Below are positions 1-7,702 of a stretch of 64,000 nucleotides of DNA, one piece after another (within the stretch, counting starts at the first letter, position 1; every line of letters begins with the position of its first letter). Source of the DNA: CAVYTF01 sp963708205 (GTDB taxonomy: Bacteria; Bacteroidota; Bacteroidia; Chitinophagales; Chitinophagaceae); NCBI GenBank assembly GCA_963708205.1, contig OY970196.1:3162001-3226000 (forward strand), in the 5' to 3' direction. The translations under genes and the position numbers were made by a program. The notes beneath the pieces were generated by a model, which was not told the DNA's origin, did not search any database, and saw only the letters and a list, made by a program, of their open reading frames with translations.

Positions 1-780
1 AGCAGCGCCAATAATACTAATACCCGGCACTGAAGGTAGAATTGAGAAGTCAGAGCCATTTGAAGCAACACTATTGCACTGCATAGGTTTATTTAACGAC
101 ACTGTTATTTGGTTGCCCATGCAATTAGCAATTGCTTTGCTTAAACGCGGTAACGTAGTATCAGTAATACTTGCAGTGCCGCCGCCAAAACTTAAACCAT
201 AACCACTTTGCCCGCTTCCTGAAAAATGACTTACCATCAATAAATAAGTATGTCCCTGAATTATTGTTGGCATGCCGCTAAAAGTACTTGCATTATCAAA
301 AGGAGGATCTGAAGCGCACTCCCAAAGCTGCTGGTTTCCCATTGTTCCTGTTACGCCTGTATAACCAGGATCTGCGCCTGTATTTCCAGACCAGTTGGAA
401 GCAACAAATATTGCTTCTGCAACTGCTAATTGTGTTGTATAAACATCATTTGAATTTCGCCCGGTAATATCAAATAATTCCCAGTCATAATCGTCGGTTA
501 ATACATTTGGCGTAATAAGAAAACCGAGCGAACCTGTTTTAAAACAAGTGAATTTATACCAGTAAGGATTTACATCCTGGTAAGTAACGCCATCGTTACA
601 GTGATAATTATATATATTTCCATTTGAGCACGTAGGCACTGAGCTTTGATGAAAAGTATCAAGACCGCAAACAGGAAAAGCGGTGCCGGGCGTTTGACCA
701 AGCGTTGTGCATTGCTGAGAAAATATTTTTACTGAAAAAAAAACAAGGCAACTGAGTATGACAGATATTTTTGAATTCAT
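1..780 (-). CDS. Secreted T9SS/gliding-type surface protein, N-terminal part (runs off the window)
   Basis: Reading the minus strand from an ATG at 780 gives about 260 open codons to the window edge. The protein starts with a clear signal peptide (MNSKISVILSCLVFFSVKIF, then SQ) and continues into a Cys-containing segment (CTTLGQTPGTAFPVCGL) and a beta-rich region with a WYKFTC stretch. This is the usual N-terminus of very long Bacteroidota proteins that end in a gliding-motility-associated or T9SS sorting domain. The C-terminus lies outside the window, so secretion by T9SS is inferred from family resemblance only. The coding direction is away from ridA. Confidence 0.7.
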   Translation of the reverse strand, partial: MNSKISVILSCLVFFSVKIFSQQCTTLGQTPGTAFPVCGLDTFHQSSVPTCSNGNIYNYHCNDGVTYQDVNPYWYKFTCFKTGSLGFLITPNVLTDDYDWELFDITGRNSNDVYTTQLAVAEAIFVASNWSGNTGADPGYTGVTGTMGNQQLWECASDPPFDNASTFSGMPTIIQGHTYLLMVSHFSGSGQSGYGLSFGGGTASITDTTLPRLSKAIANCMGNQITVSLNKPMQCNSVASNGSDFSILPSVPGISIIGAA

Positions 781-904
781 AACTGGTTGAAAGATTGAAT
801 TGCCTTATTGCAGTGTATGGTTTTGACTCTAACGTTTTTTATGCGCTGATATTTTACAGCGCTAATAAACGTTGAAATTATAGTAATCCAACTTTTATTA
901 AAAA

Positions 905-1294
905 TTATTTTTCTATAACCGCATCGGCTTCAATTTCTACTAAAAGATCTTCGTTTACCAAAGCATTTACTTCCACTAAAGTTGCAGCGGGTCTTATATT
1001 TTCAAAAACTTCTCCCTGCGCTTTAGCCACTTCTTCCCATGTTGAAATATCTGTAACGAATGTTCTGATGCGTACCACATCTTTTAATTCTGCACCTGCT
1101 TCGTGCAATGCTTTTTCTATTTTTTTATAAATAAAAACCGCTTGTTTATACACATCATTTTTGCCAACGATCTCATTATTTTCATCCACAGCAGTTGTGC
1201 CTGCAACAAAAATCAGGTTGCCAACTTTTACTGCACGACTGTAACCAAATTTTTTCTCCCAAACAGTTCCCGATGAAATGAGTTGATGTGCCAT
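905..1294 (-). CDS. ridA: RidA family reactive enamine/imine deaminase
   Basis: A 129-residue protein of the YjgF/YER057c/UK114 family, which hydrolyses reactive enamine/imine intermediates released by PLP enzymes such as threonine dehydratase. The family signature is visible near the C-terminus: NIRPAATLVEV with the substrate-carboxylate-binding Arg101, followed by LLVEIEADA carrying the conserved Glu. Length is typical for the trimeric enzyme. The ATG at 1294 is directly supported by the usual N-terminal pattern. It is divergent from yggS only 40 bp away; both neighbours deal with PLP chemistry, so the pairing is functionally sensible. Specific substrate cannot be read from sequence because RidA subfamilies differ. 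Confidence 0.9.
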   Translation of the reverse strand: MAHQLISSGTVWEKKFGYSRAVKVGNLIFVAGTTAVDENNEIVGKNDVYKQAVFIYKKIEKALHEAGAELKDVVRIRTFVTDISTWEEVAKAQGEVFENIRPAATLVEVNALVNEDLLVEIEADAVIEK

Positions 1295-1311
1295 GATGGA
1301 AAATTACAGGT

Positions 1312-1319
1312 TAATTTTG
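1312..1319 (+). promoter_or_regulatory. Bacteroidota -7 promoter element for yggS
   Basis: TAATTTTG fits the TAnnTTTG consensus of the Bacteroidota primary sigma factor and lies 15 bp before the yggS start codon. The corresponding -33 element would fall inside ridA and is not obvious. Confidence 0.45.
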
Positions 1320-1334
1320 ATAAAAATAAAATGA

Positions 1335-1985
1335 ATGGATAAAGAGAATTTTGAATTGATATCAAATGAATTAAAAGAAAAAAATGTTGCACTTGTTGCT
1401 GTCAGCAAAACCAAGCCTGCAAAGGTTTTGATGGAGTTGTATCAACGTGGGCAAAAAGATTTTGGTGAAAATTTTGTGCAGGAATTATTGCAAAAAGAAA
1501 AAGAATTACCAAAAGATATTCGCTGGCATTTCATTGGTCATTTGCAAACAAATAAAGTAAAACAAATTGCTCCGTTCATTCATTTAATTCATAGTGTTGA
1601 CAGCTTTAAATTATTAACTGAAATAAATAAACAAGCTGAAAAAAATGATAGTGTTATTGATTGTCTTTTGCAAATTTACATTGCAACAGAAGAAACAAAA
1701 TTTGGATTGAATGAAGAAGAACTCAATTCAATTATTCAACAATTTGATAATTCGCAAATGAAAAATGTTCGCATTGTTGGCTTGATGGGTATGGCTTCTT
1801 TTACTGATGATGAAAATAAAATCAGGAAGGAATTTAAACATTTAAAATCTTTGTTCGATAAATTCTCAATTGTCAATTCTCAATTCTCAATTCTCTCTAT
1901 GGGCATGAGCAGTGATTATAAAATTGCAATCGAAGAAGGCAGCACAATGGTGCGGATCGGGAGTTTGCTGTTTGGAAAAAGATAA
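1335..1985 (+). CDS. yggS: YggS family pyridoxal 5'-phosphate homeostasis protein
   Basis: A 216-residue alanine-racemase-like TIM barrel that binds PLP and keeps vitamin B6 and amino-acid pools balanced (PLPBP/ProSC family). The PLP-binding Lys25 is in VAVSKTKPAK, the RWHFIGHLQTNK motif follows, and the C-terminal SMGMSSDYKIAIEEGSTMVR segment holds the phosphate-binding residues. A low-complexity stretch (about residues 176-188, SIVNSQFSIL) just before SMGMSSD is encoded by a short AT-rich tandem repeat and is unusual for the family; it keeps the frame. The start ATG at 1335 follows a TAnnTTTG promoter. Confidence 0.92.
   Translation: MDKENFELISNELKEKNVALVAVSKTKPAKVLMELYQRGQKDFGENFVQELLQKEKELPKDIRWHFIGHLQTNKVKQIAPFIHLIHSVDSFKLLTEINKQAEKNDSVIDCLLQIYIATEETKFGLNEEELNSIIQQFDNSQMKNVRIVGLMGMASFTDDENKIRKEFKHLKSLFDKFSIVNSQFSILSMGMSSDYKIAIEEGSTMVRIGSLLFGKR
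1862..1896 (+). repeat. Intragenic short tandem repeat (CAATTCT/CAATTGT units) inside yggS
   Basis: The stretch is built from near-identical 9-10-base steps of the type ATTCTCA-ATTGTCA-ATTCTCA-ATTCTCA. This kind of repeat is normally seen between genes in Chitinophagaceae; here it sits in frame in yggS just before the conserved SMGMSSD motif. Confidence 0.75.
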
Positions 1986-2080
1986 GAAACGGTGTAAAAG
2001 ATAAAAAATTCACTCAACCTCTTTTTATCCAATACCTTTAATAGTCATTATTTCAATTCAAAATTTAAATCTTATTTTTT

Positions 2081-2671
2081 ATGCCAGTCATCATTCACCA
2101 AATCACTGCTGTGCTCGATATGCCGGACGAGTATTTAGCGCAAGGGCAACATGCCAGCGACGTTATCACTGCAAGTACGGCAAGTACATACGTAACCGTG
2201 CCGCCTGCAAATCTCAACATCGCAACCAAGTCGCTCGCTATTTTTCAAAGTGCCACCACATCTGCCGAGCGCAATGCTGCGTTGCGCCCACTTCGGCAAG
2301 CGCTGCAATCGGTGATGAGCTTTTTTCAAAGCACCGCAAATGGCGATCCGGCAAATGCGGAAGTGATCATCGAAAGCGGTGGATTTAAAGTGAAAAAAAT
2401 TGTTCCGCGGCAGAAGCAGGATTTTGAACTCAGCAACGGAATAAACTCAGGCACCATCAATCTCGATGCTGCAGGCGCCGGACCGCATACCTGTCACAAC
2501 TGGATGTATTCGCCCGATGGCGTCACCTTTACGCGCATGATGCCAACTATAAACGCACATACACACATGGATGCACTTACGCCGGGACAGTACGCGTACT
2601 TTACCCATGAGGTTGTAAACAAAGAGGGCGGACAAGGTGAGAGCCAGGTAGAAAAAATTATGGTGAAATAA
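2081..2671 (+). CDS. Hypothetical protein with C-terminal fibronectin-III-like segment
   Basis: A 196-residue protein without signal peptide or membrane segment. The N-terminal half is helical and Ala/Thr-rich; the C-terminal part (about 125-196), with WMYSPDGVTFTRM, then LTPGQYAYFTHEVVNKEG and a final VEKIMVK, resembles a fibronectin type III strand pattern. I do not recognise a named family. Its base composition is noticeably GC-richer than the neighbours, which hints at a different codon history. It shares this general build with the protein at 46614-47288, and both genes lie next to a 21-bp-periodic array. The ATG at 2081 follows an AT-rich leader. Function unknown. Confidence 0.7.
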   Translation: MPVIIHQITAVLDMPDEYLAQGQHASDVITASTASTYVTVPPANLNIATKSLAIFQSATTSAERNAALRPLRQALQSVMSFFQSTANGDPANAEVIIESGGFKVKKIVPRQKQDFELSNGINSGTINLDAAGAGPHTCHNWMYSPDGVTFTRMMPTINAHTHMDALTPGQYAYFTHEVVNKEGGQGESQVEKIMVK

Positions 2672-2694
2672 ATATTAAAGAAAAAGTAAGCCTT

Positions 2695-2725
2695 GCTGGC
2701 AAAGGGTTTTATCCAGGCTGCCAGC
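2695..2725 (+). other. Hairpin behind the 2081-2671 gene
   Basis: GCTGGCA (2695-2701) and TGCCAGC (2719-2725) can form a perfect 7-bp stem. No T-tract follows, so a Rho-independent terminator is only possible; it may instead be the decayed edge of the following repeat array. Confidence 0.35.
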
Positions 2726-2976
2726 AGATTGGGCCATTATGTTTGCAGAATGGCCTATTACCTAAACAGATTGGGCCATTACCTTTACAGAATGGCCTAC
2801 AACCTAAGCAGAATGGGCCATTACCTTTACAGAATGGCCTATTACCTAAGCAGATTGGGCCATTACCTTTAGAGAATGGCCTACAACCTAAGCAGATTGG
2901 GCCATTACCTTTAGAGAATGGCCTACAACCTAAGCAGATTGGGCCATTACCTTTAGAGAATGGCGCAATCCGGTTA
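2725..2976 (+). repeat. Tandem array of twelve 21-bp units (alternating A/B types, 42-bp higher order)
   Basis: The stretch tiles exactly into twelve 21-bp units. Units alternate between a type with GATTGGGCCATTACC and one with GAATGGCCTACAACC, so the true period is 42 bp. GGCCATT and AATGGCC in adjacent units are complementary, giving a series of potential 7-bp hairpins. An 81-codon frame is open through the array only because 21 is divisible by three; it starts at a TTG with no initiation signals and I do not call it a gene. The last unit (2956-2976) has decayed. Confidence 0.9.
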
Positions 2977-3049
2977 GATTTTGATTAAAGAAGGAAGTTG
3001 GTTGAATGCTTAGCATTAACAACTAGTACGAAAGAAAGTGCGGTTGTAT

Positions 3050-3559
3050 TTATTGCTCAAGAACTTTTAAATCTATAGTATCTCTTTTTATTTTATTTCT
3101 AATTCTATCTATAAAAATGATTAGAAACAAAGCAACAAAATTGAAGTTTACAAATGAGGTAGTTGCATCTTCATTGATTGTTATTCGCCATGCTGAAATA
3201 CCCAAATTAAATTGGAAAATTATCGACTTTGTCAAATCTAACCCTATTGAGAGATATACGCCAGCTATGTATTGAAAACCATAACCGGCAATTGAAAAAT
3301 TGATTAATTGCAAAAATTGATTTATTAAAGAATAGGTAAGTGCTGATTTTTTATTTTTTGATAAAATCACACCGCAAAAAATGGAGAAAGAATAAAGAGC
3401 GATTGCAAATAGAAGAATTAAGAGTATAATTCCTGTAATGGTTCCCAATCTACTTATGATCACAACTGTTAAACCTAATCCTAAAATACCTCCGGCAATT
3501 TGATAAATAGCTAAAGCTTTTAATTGTTGTTCTGGGTTTTGCGTAAAGTTCATTGACAT
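3050..3559 (-). CDS. Small integral membrane protein, unknown function
   Basis: A 169-residue protein with about four hydrophobic segments (roughly residues 20-40, 42-68, 78-105, 135-152), separated by short polar loops, and a basic tail (IDRIRNKIKRD). The N-terminus (MSMNFTQNPEQQLKALAIYQ) is cytosolic-looking. No catalytic motif is visible. Homologous-looking small four-helix membrane proteins are common in this bacterial group. It stands alone, tail to tail with the repeat array and 76 bp from the lipA end. Function unknown. Confidence 0.65.
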   Translation of the reverse strand: MSMNFTQNPEQQLKALAIYQIAGGILGLGLTVVIISRLGTITGIILLILLFAIALYSFSIFCGVILSKNKKSALTYSLINQFLQLINFSIAGYGFQYIAGVYLSIGLDLTKSIIFQFNLGISAWRITINEDATTSFVNFNFVALFLIIFIDRIRNKIKRDTIDLKVLEQ

Positions 3560-3635
3560 AAAAATAGATGCGAATTATTCTAAACTTTCCCAACCTTTTT
3601 TTTATGATTTAAGGATATAAAAGCTCATTTAAAAT

Positions 3636-4577
3636 TTATCCTTCAACATTTAAAATAATTTTTTCCTCCATCCATTTATTTCTTCCATAACCTGCAATAA
3701 CATGCTTTTCGCTGTGATAAGATGAACGAACAAGCGGTCCGCTTTCTACATAGTCAAAGCCAAGCTCGTAGCCAATTTCACGCAGTTCAGCAAACTCATC
3801 AGGATGCACAAATCTATTAACATGCAAATGTTTTTGAGTGGGCTGCAAATATTGACCAAGCGTTAAAACATCAAGCTTTACCTCTGCAAGATGCTGCATG
3901 GTTTCAATCAATTCTTCTTTCGTTTCGCCAAGACCAAGCATGATGCCTGACTTTGTTCTCATGCCCATTTCTTTCAATGTTTTCAATACTTCCAGGCTTC
4001 TTCTGTATTTTGCCTGGATGCGCACTTGCTTTGTTAAGCGCTCTACTGTTTCCATGTTGTGACTAACCACTTCGGGCGCTGCGTCAGCGATTCTCTGAAT
4101 GTCTTCCCGCTTTGCTTTAAAATCAGGAATCAATGTTTCAAGCGTTGTATCAGGATTTAAATTTTTTATTGCATGAATCGTGTTTTGCCAAACGATAGAA
4201 CCGCCGTCAGGCAACTCATCTCTGTCAACACTTGTAACAACTGCATGTTTTATTTTCATTAAATAAATTGCTTCAGCCACACGCTGCGGTTCATCCCAAT
4301 CAACAGCTTCGGGACGACCTGTTGCAACTGCACAAAAGCCGCAGCTTCGTGTGCAGATATTTCCAAGTATCATAAATGTTGCAGTGCCTGCACCCCAGCA
4401 TTCGCCCATGTTTGGGCAGTTTCCGCTTTCGCAGATCGTGTGCAGTTTATGTGTATCAACGAGACTGCGAACATGCTTATAATTTTCACCGATTGGTAAC
4501 TTTACGCGAAGCCAGTTTGGTTTTTTTATTTTTTGTGAAATGAGCTCTTCCTGCGATATTATTGGCAATTCGGTCAT
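3636..4577 (-). CDS. lipA: Lipoyl synthase
   Basis: A 313-residue radical-SAM enzyme that inserts two sulphur atoms into octanoyl chains on lipoyl domains. Both iron-sulphur cluster motifs are present: the auxiliary cluster cysteines Cys49, Cys54 and Cys60 (CESGNCPNMGEC) and the radical-SAM triad Cys75, Cys79 and Cys82 (CTRSCGFC). The conserved RSSYHSEKH segment near the C-terminus contributes the final cluster ligand Ser. The length matches the family. Its product would modify the OdhB E2 protein encoded at 12526-13800. It lies 16 bp downstream of the broken vapC, so read-through from that operon is possible. Confidence 0.97.
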   Translation of the reverse strand: MTELPIISQEELISQKIKKPNWLRVKLPIGENYKHVRSLVDTHKLHTICESGNCPNMGECWGAGTATFMILGNICTRSCGFCAVATGRPEAVDWDEPQRVAEAIYLMKIKHAVVTSVDRDELPDGGSIVWQNTIHAIKNLNPDTTLETLIPDFKAKREDIQRIADAAPEVVSHNMETVERLTKQVRIQAKYRRSLEVLKTLKEMGMRTKSGIMLGLGETKEELIETMQHLAEVKLDVLTLGQYLQPTQKHLHVNRFVHPDEFAELREIGYELGFDYVESGPLVRSSYHSEKHVIAGYGRNKWMEEKIILNVEG

Positions 4578-4593
4578 AATAAAATTTTAAATT

Positions 4594-4991
4594 CTAAGAA
4601 TTCGTCCAGTCTTCTATTTGTATATTTTTAATTCTTTTAAAATGGTCTATATTTCCGGTGACCATGATCATTTCATGAATTATTGCAGTTGTCCGATTAA
4701 TAGGTCAAAATCGTCAAGAGGTATACCGTTTTTGCGAAGCCTCGCTTTTTCTTTTGCATACAAATCCAAACAGGGAAATATTGGCAGAATGCTTATGCCG
4801 CTTAAAAAATTTTGAAGTACCTTTTTATTTTTGGTGATGTGTTCACTGTTTTCAACTCCAAATTTCAATTCAGCTAAAGTAATTTCTGAAATAAAAAATT
4901 CTCCCTTTGAGTCATCAAATTTTCTGTCAAGATCAAACTTGCCTTTCATAAAATAGATAGCAATGTTTGTATCAATTAAATATTTTTTCAA
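4594..4991 (-). pseudogene. VapC-type PIN-domain toxin, broken by a one-base deletion
   Basis: The first 103 codons (4680-4991) encode a PIN-domain endoribonuclease: LIDTNIAIYF with Asp7, the EITLAEL helix with Glu41, and PLDDFDLLIG with Asp96. The frame then meets a stop at 4680. Shifting by one base at about 4689-4692 restores the missing C-terminal strand in normal form (TTAIIHEMIMVTGNIDHF, then a last helix ending IEDW) and a natural stop at 4594-4596, for about 132 residues, the usual VapC length. One missing base after the LLIG codons, probably G in an expected GATA motif, explains everything. Either the toxin is inactivated or the base is an assembly error. Confidence 0.85.
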
Positions 4992-5233
4992 AAAGATTCT
5001 GTTTCCCTGTTAAAGAGTCTGCTATTTTTTATTTCGACTATTATTTGATCTGCAGACTTTTTTGTTTCAAAGGCACCGAAAGATTTTTTAAAAGATGATT
5101 TTTTTTTCACAAGATCTGTCTTCACAGACTTTGTAAGTCGTGAAATAATATCCAGCTTAGCGTTTGGACTAAGGTTATCCAAAAGTTCAACATAACCATC
5201 AATAATTGAAGTATGAATATCGGCTGTTTTCAT
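4988..5233 (-). CDS. Antitoxin partner of the PIN-domain toxin
   Basis: An 81-residue protein whose stop overlaps the toxin start by four bases, the classic arrangement of a type II toxin-antitoxin operon. The N-terminal part is helical; the C-terminal tail (IVEIKNSRLFNRETESF) resembles the toxin-wrapping tails of Bacteroidota antitoxins that accompany PIN toxins. No clear DNA-binding ribbon-helix-helix or AbrB signature is visible, so the fold is uncertain. If the toxin really is inactive, this gene is a remnant half of the pair. Identification rests mainly on context. Confidence 0.7.
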   Translation of the reverse strand: MKTADIHTSIIDGYVELLDNLSPNAKLDIISRLTKSVKTDLVKKKSSFKKSFGAFETKKSADQIIVEIKNSRLFNRETESF

Positions 5234-5257
5234 GAAAAAATTATTTGTAAAATTAAA

Positions 5258-6091
5258 TCACTTTCGCGAACCAAACTCAAGCGCAACGTATCCGCTGAAA
5301 AAGAAATTTCTATCAGGACCATCAAACATAATCTGCATTTTTTTGGTATAATATTCTGCGTTTACACCAACTTCAATAGCAGACACGATTTGATTGTATC
5401 TTCCGTAATCGAAGCGCAGCGCGGTTTTTGCATGAACAGCGGGAACAATTGTCATTTCGTTCAATCCTTTTTGAAAACCGGAAGCGCCATTGATATAATC
5501 TGTAAAACCAAGAAATTCGTTTACATTATCTCCGGTATATTTTATATCAGTTGTTACTGTTTGCGTGCTGTCTGTAACATTTAAATAATATGGTTTAAGC
5601 AAGCCGACACCAACGCCGCCGCCATAAAGAAACGAAACAGCAACACCGTTTTGACTGCCTTTGCCGCCGATCAATAATTGTTGTCCGATGCCCAATTTTA
5701 CAAAATAAAAATTATTAATTTTTCCATATTTAAAAGGATCTCCGTAAGCAAAACCAAATTGATCTGTCAACGTTTGTTTATCTTCTTTCGGTGAGTGGCG
5801 TTCGCCAATATCTATCCACCACAAACTTGTTTTATTAATGGTTTTATATTTCCCATGTTCATAAATAAAACCAAGTCCGTCAGTATTTAGCTTCACGCCA
5901 AAAATATTTTGCTTCTGATAAATAAGCGCACCTTCTTCCGACTGTTTTATCAACTCATTAATGTGTTCGCGCCGTTTTTCCCTTTCCTGTTCATGTGCAC
6001 TTAAAGTGGTGGATGATGTTGTTGTGGATTGACTGAAACTTATAAATGATGCTGCGCAGAGTAAAATAATTAATAAAAATTTCCTGGCCAT
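5258..6091 (-). CDS. Secreted/outer-membrane protein, probable beta-barrel, unknown function
   Basis: A 277-residue protein with an N-terminal signal peptide (MARKFLLIILLCAASFISFS, cleavage likely at SQ) followed by a charged stretch (HEQEREKRREHINELI) and then alternating amphipathic strands ending in an aromatic-rich FFFSGYVALEFGSRK, which is a typical outer-membrane beta-barrel end. Several motifs (GVKLNTDGLGFIYEHG, GERHSPKEDKQ) look conserved. I recognise it only as a Bacteroidota family without known function. It is divergent from osmC with 41 bp between the start codons. Confidence 0.7.
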   Translation of the reverse strand: MARKFLLIILLCAASFISFSQSTTTSSTTLSAHEQEREKRREHINELIKQSEEGALIYQKQNIFGVKLNTDGLGFIYEHGKYKTINKTSLWWIDIGERHSPKEDKQTLTDQFGFAYGDPFKYGKINNFYFVKLGIGQQLLIGGKGSQNGVAVSFLYGGGVGVGLLKPYYLNVTDSTQTVTTDIKYTGDNVNEFLGFTDYINGASGFQKGLNEMTIVPAVHAKTALRFDYGRYNQIVSAIEVGVNAEYYTKKMQIMFDGPDRNFFFSGYVALEFGSRK

Positions 6092-6132
6092 GAATTAAAT
6101 TGTTGCGTGTAAATTTATGTAAAAATAGAGCA

Positions 6133-6537
6133 ATGCTTTCACAAATAAAATATAAAGGAAACCTGCGAACGGAAGCAAAACATTTGCAAAGCGGCACTGT
6201 TATTGAAACCGATGCGCCCACCGATAACAATGGTAAAGGAGAACGATTTTCTCCCTCAGATATTGTGGCAACTGCGCTCGGAAGCTGCATGTTAACCATT
6301 ATGGGAATAAAAGCGCAAGGCATGAATGTTGATTTAAAAGACACCACAGTTGACATAACAAAAATCATGGCAGCAGAGCCGCGCAGAATTGCCGAGGTGC
6401 AAATCAATTTTCATTTTCCTGAAAATTTTAAAGCTGATGAAAAGCAAAAAAAAATTCTTGAAAATGCTGCACGCACTTGTCCTGTTGCAAAAAGTATTCA
6501 TCCTGATATAAAAGTGGACATAACTTTTGACTGGTAA
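6133..6537 (+). CDS. OsmC family peroxiredoxin-like protein
   Basis: A 134-residue OsmC/Ohr superfamily thiol protein. Both redox cysteines are present: Cys52 in ALGSCMLTIMG and Cys116 in ARTCPVAKS, each in its family context. Members reduce organic hydroperoxides, although this YhfA/OsmC-like branch is poorly characterised. I place the start at ATG 6133 (MLSQIKYKG) because homologs begin with a similar phrase; an upstream TTG in frame would add 11 unlikely residues. Its end overlaps the TTG start of the following glycosyltransferase frame, so co-transcription is likely. Confidence 0.88.
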   Translation: MLSQIKYKGNLRTEAKHLQSGTVIETDAPTDNNGKGERFSPSDIVATALGSCMLTIMGIKAQGMNVDLKDTTVDITKIMAAEPRRIAEVQINFHFPENFKADEKQKKILENAARTCPVAKSIHPDIKVDITFDW

Positions 6538-7659
6538 TTTTTTTATTTGGAGTAAAAGAAATCCACTGCTGATTCTTGCGCTTTGCTGGATAATAATGCA
6601 GGGATCGATTTTTTATCTTACCGGAATTATTTCAAATGGCGAAGCGCTGAAGTATATTGGTCAGTCTTATCATATCGTGCATGACCATCGCATTGAGGAG
6701 GCGCGATATGTGTTTTATATTATTCCAATTTTTTTGCTTTCATTGTTAAGGCTGTTACATTTACCCTTATCAATTTATATTTTCATTCAACTTTTTTTGA
6801 ATGCAATATCAATCGTTGCTTTTTTTAAAACTGCAAAATTTTTATTCCAAAATAATTTCTTTGCTTTTATTGCAACCTTTATCTTCATCACATTCATTCC
6901 ATACCAATACTGGAATTTTTTTATCTACACTGATTCTTTGTTTTACAGTTTATCACTTTTATTTTTTTATGCTATAATTATTTTAGATGATAGAAAAAGA
7001 AGTACACATTTTATCCGCCTGCTTTTATTATTGCTATTAATTTTTACAAGACCACTCGGCATGTTATATATTCCTGCAGTTGGTGTTTTTTATATTTTTA
7101 AAAAAAGAGTAAAGTTTTGGTGAAAGTATTTCTCTTATTATGCAGCTTTGTAATTATGTTTTTTTGCATAAATCTTTTATTCAATGGCGGTGGAGATATT
7201 AACATTTTAATTCCGCAAGTTGAAGGATATATTATTTGTTTCCAGCATTCATTTATTGCGCCAAACACAATAACAACAGTTGTTTCAGGAAATTCATTCA
7301 AAGATATTCTTTTATATATTTTACAAAATCCTTTGCGATTTTTAGAGCTGGCATTGTTGCGGTTATTTGCATTTTTTAATTTAACTCGTCCTTATTATTC
7401 ATTTTTACACAATTTATATTTAGCTGCAATCATGTTGGCATTTTATTTTTCTGCGATCAGTTCTATGTTTCGTTTTTCATTATTCAAAACAAATAATTCG
7501 AAAAATTTTTTCTTAATGTTATTCCTTGCATTTGTTGCAAGTGTAATGCTGCAATGCGATGATTTTAACAGTCGTTTCATTATGCCTTTTTTCCCAATAA
7601 TTATTTTATTAGCAGTAAATTTTTGGAATAATATTTTAAAGAAGAAAAAACTTAACTGA
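6527..7659 (+). pseudogene. GT-C-like integral membrane glycosyltransferase split by a frameshift in an A7 run
   Basis: Two frames (6527-7123 and 7117-7659) read as one polytopic protein of about 377 residues. The first half has several membrane helices, an acidic residue in the first loop and TRPLGMLYIP. The second continues with further helices, GGGDINILIPQVEGY and a late CDDFNSRFIMPFFP motif usual in Bacteroidota GT-C/ArnT-like proteins. The switch is at the A run 7100-7106: with one more A the frame reads FKKKSKVLVKVFLLL without interruption. The only early start in frame is TTG at 6527. RNA-polymerase slippage on A7 could restore some product; sequencing error is equally possible. Confidence 0.7.
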
Positions 7660-7678
7660 TTATTCTAAAAGCAGTTTG

Positions 7679-7686
7679 TAATTTTG
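7679..7686 (+). promoter_or_regulatory. -7 promoter element for the VWA gene
   Basis: TAATTTTG matches TAnnTTTG and ends 16 bp before the ATG at 7703. A clean TTTG at -33 is not seen. Confidence 0.45.
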
Positions 7687-7702
7687 AAACACATTATTTT
7701 TT

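Noticed and set aside
2725..2976. CRISPR array
   Set aside because: Units are contiguous and alternate between two fixed types; there are no unique spacers, and no cas genes are present.
2743..2988. 81-codon frame made of Gly-Pro-Leu-Pro-Leu repeats
   Set aside because: It exists because the 21-bp units keep any stop-free frame open. It begins at a TTG without initiation signals and ends in unrelated sequence.
4618..4815. Plus-strand frame opposite vapC
   Set aside because: Antisense to the PIN domain, which has clear motifs on the minus strand.
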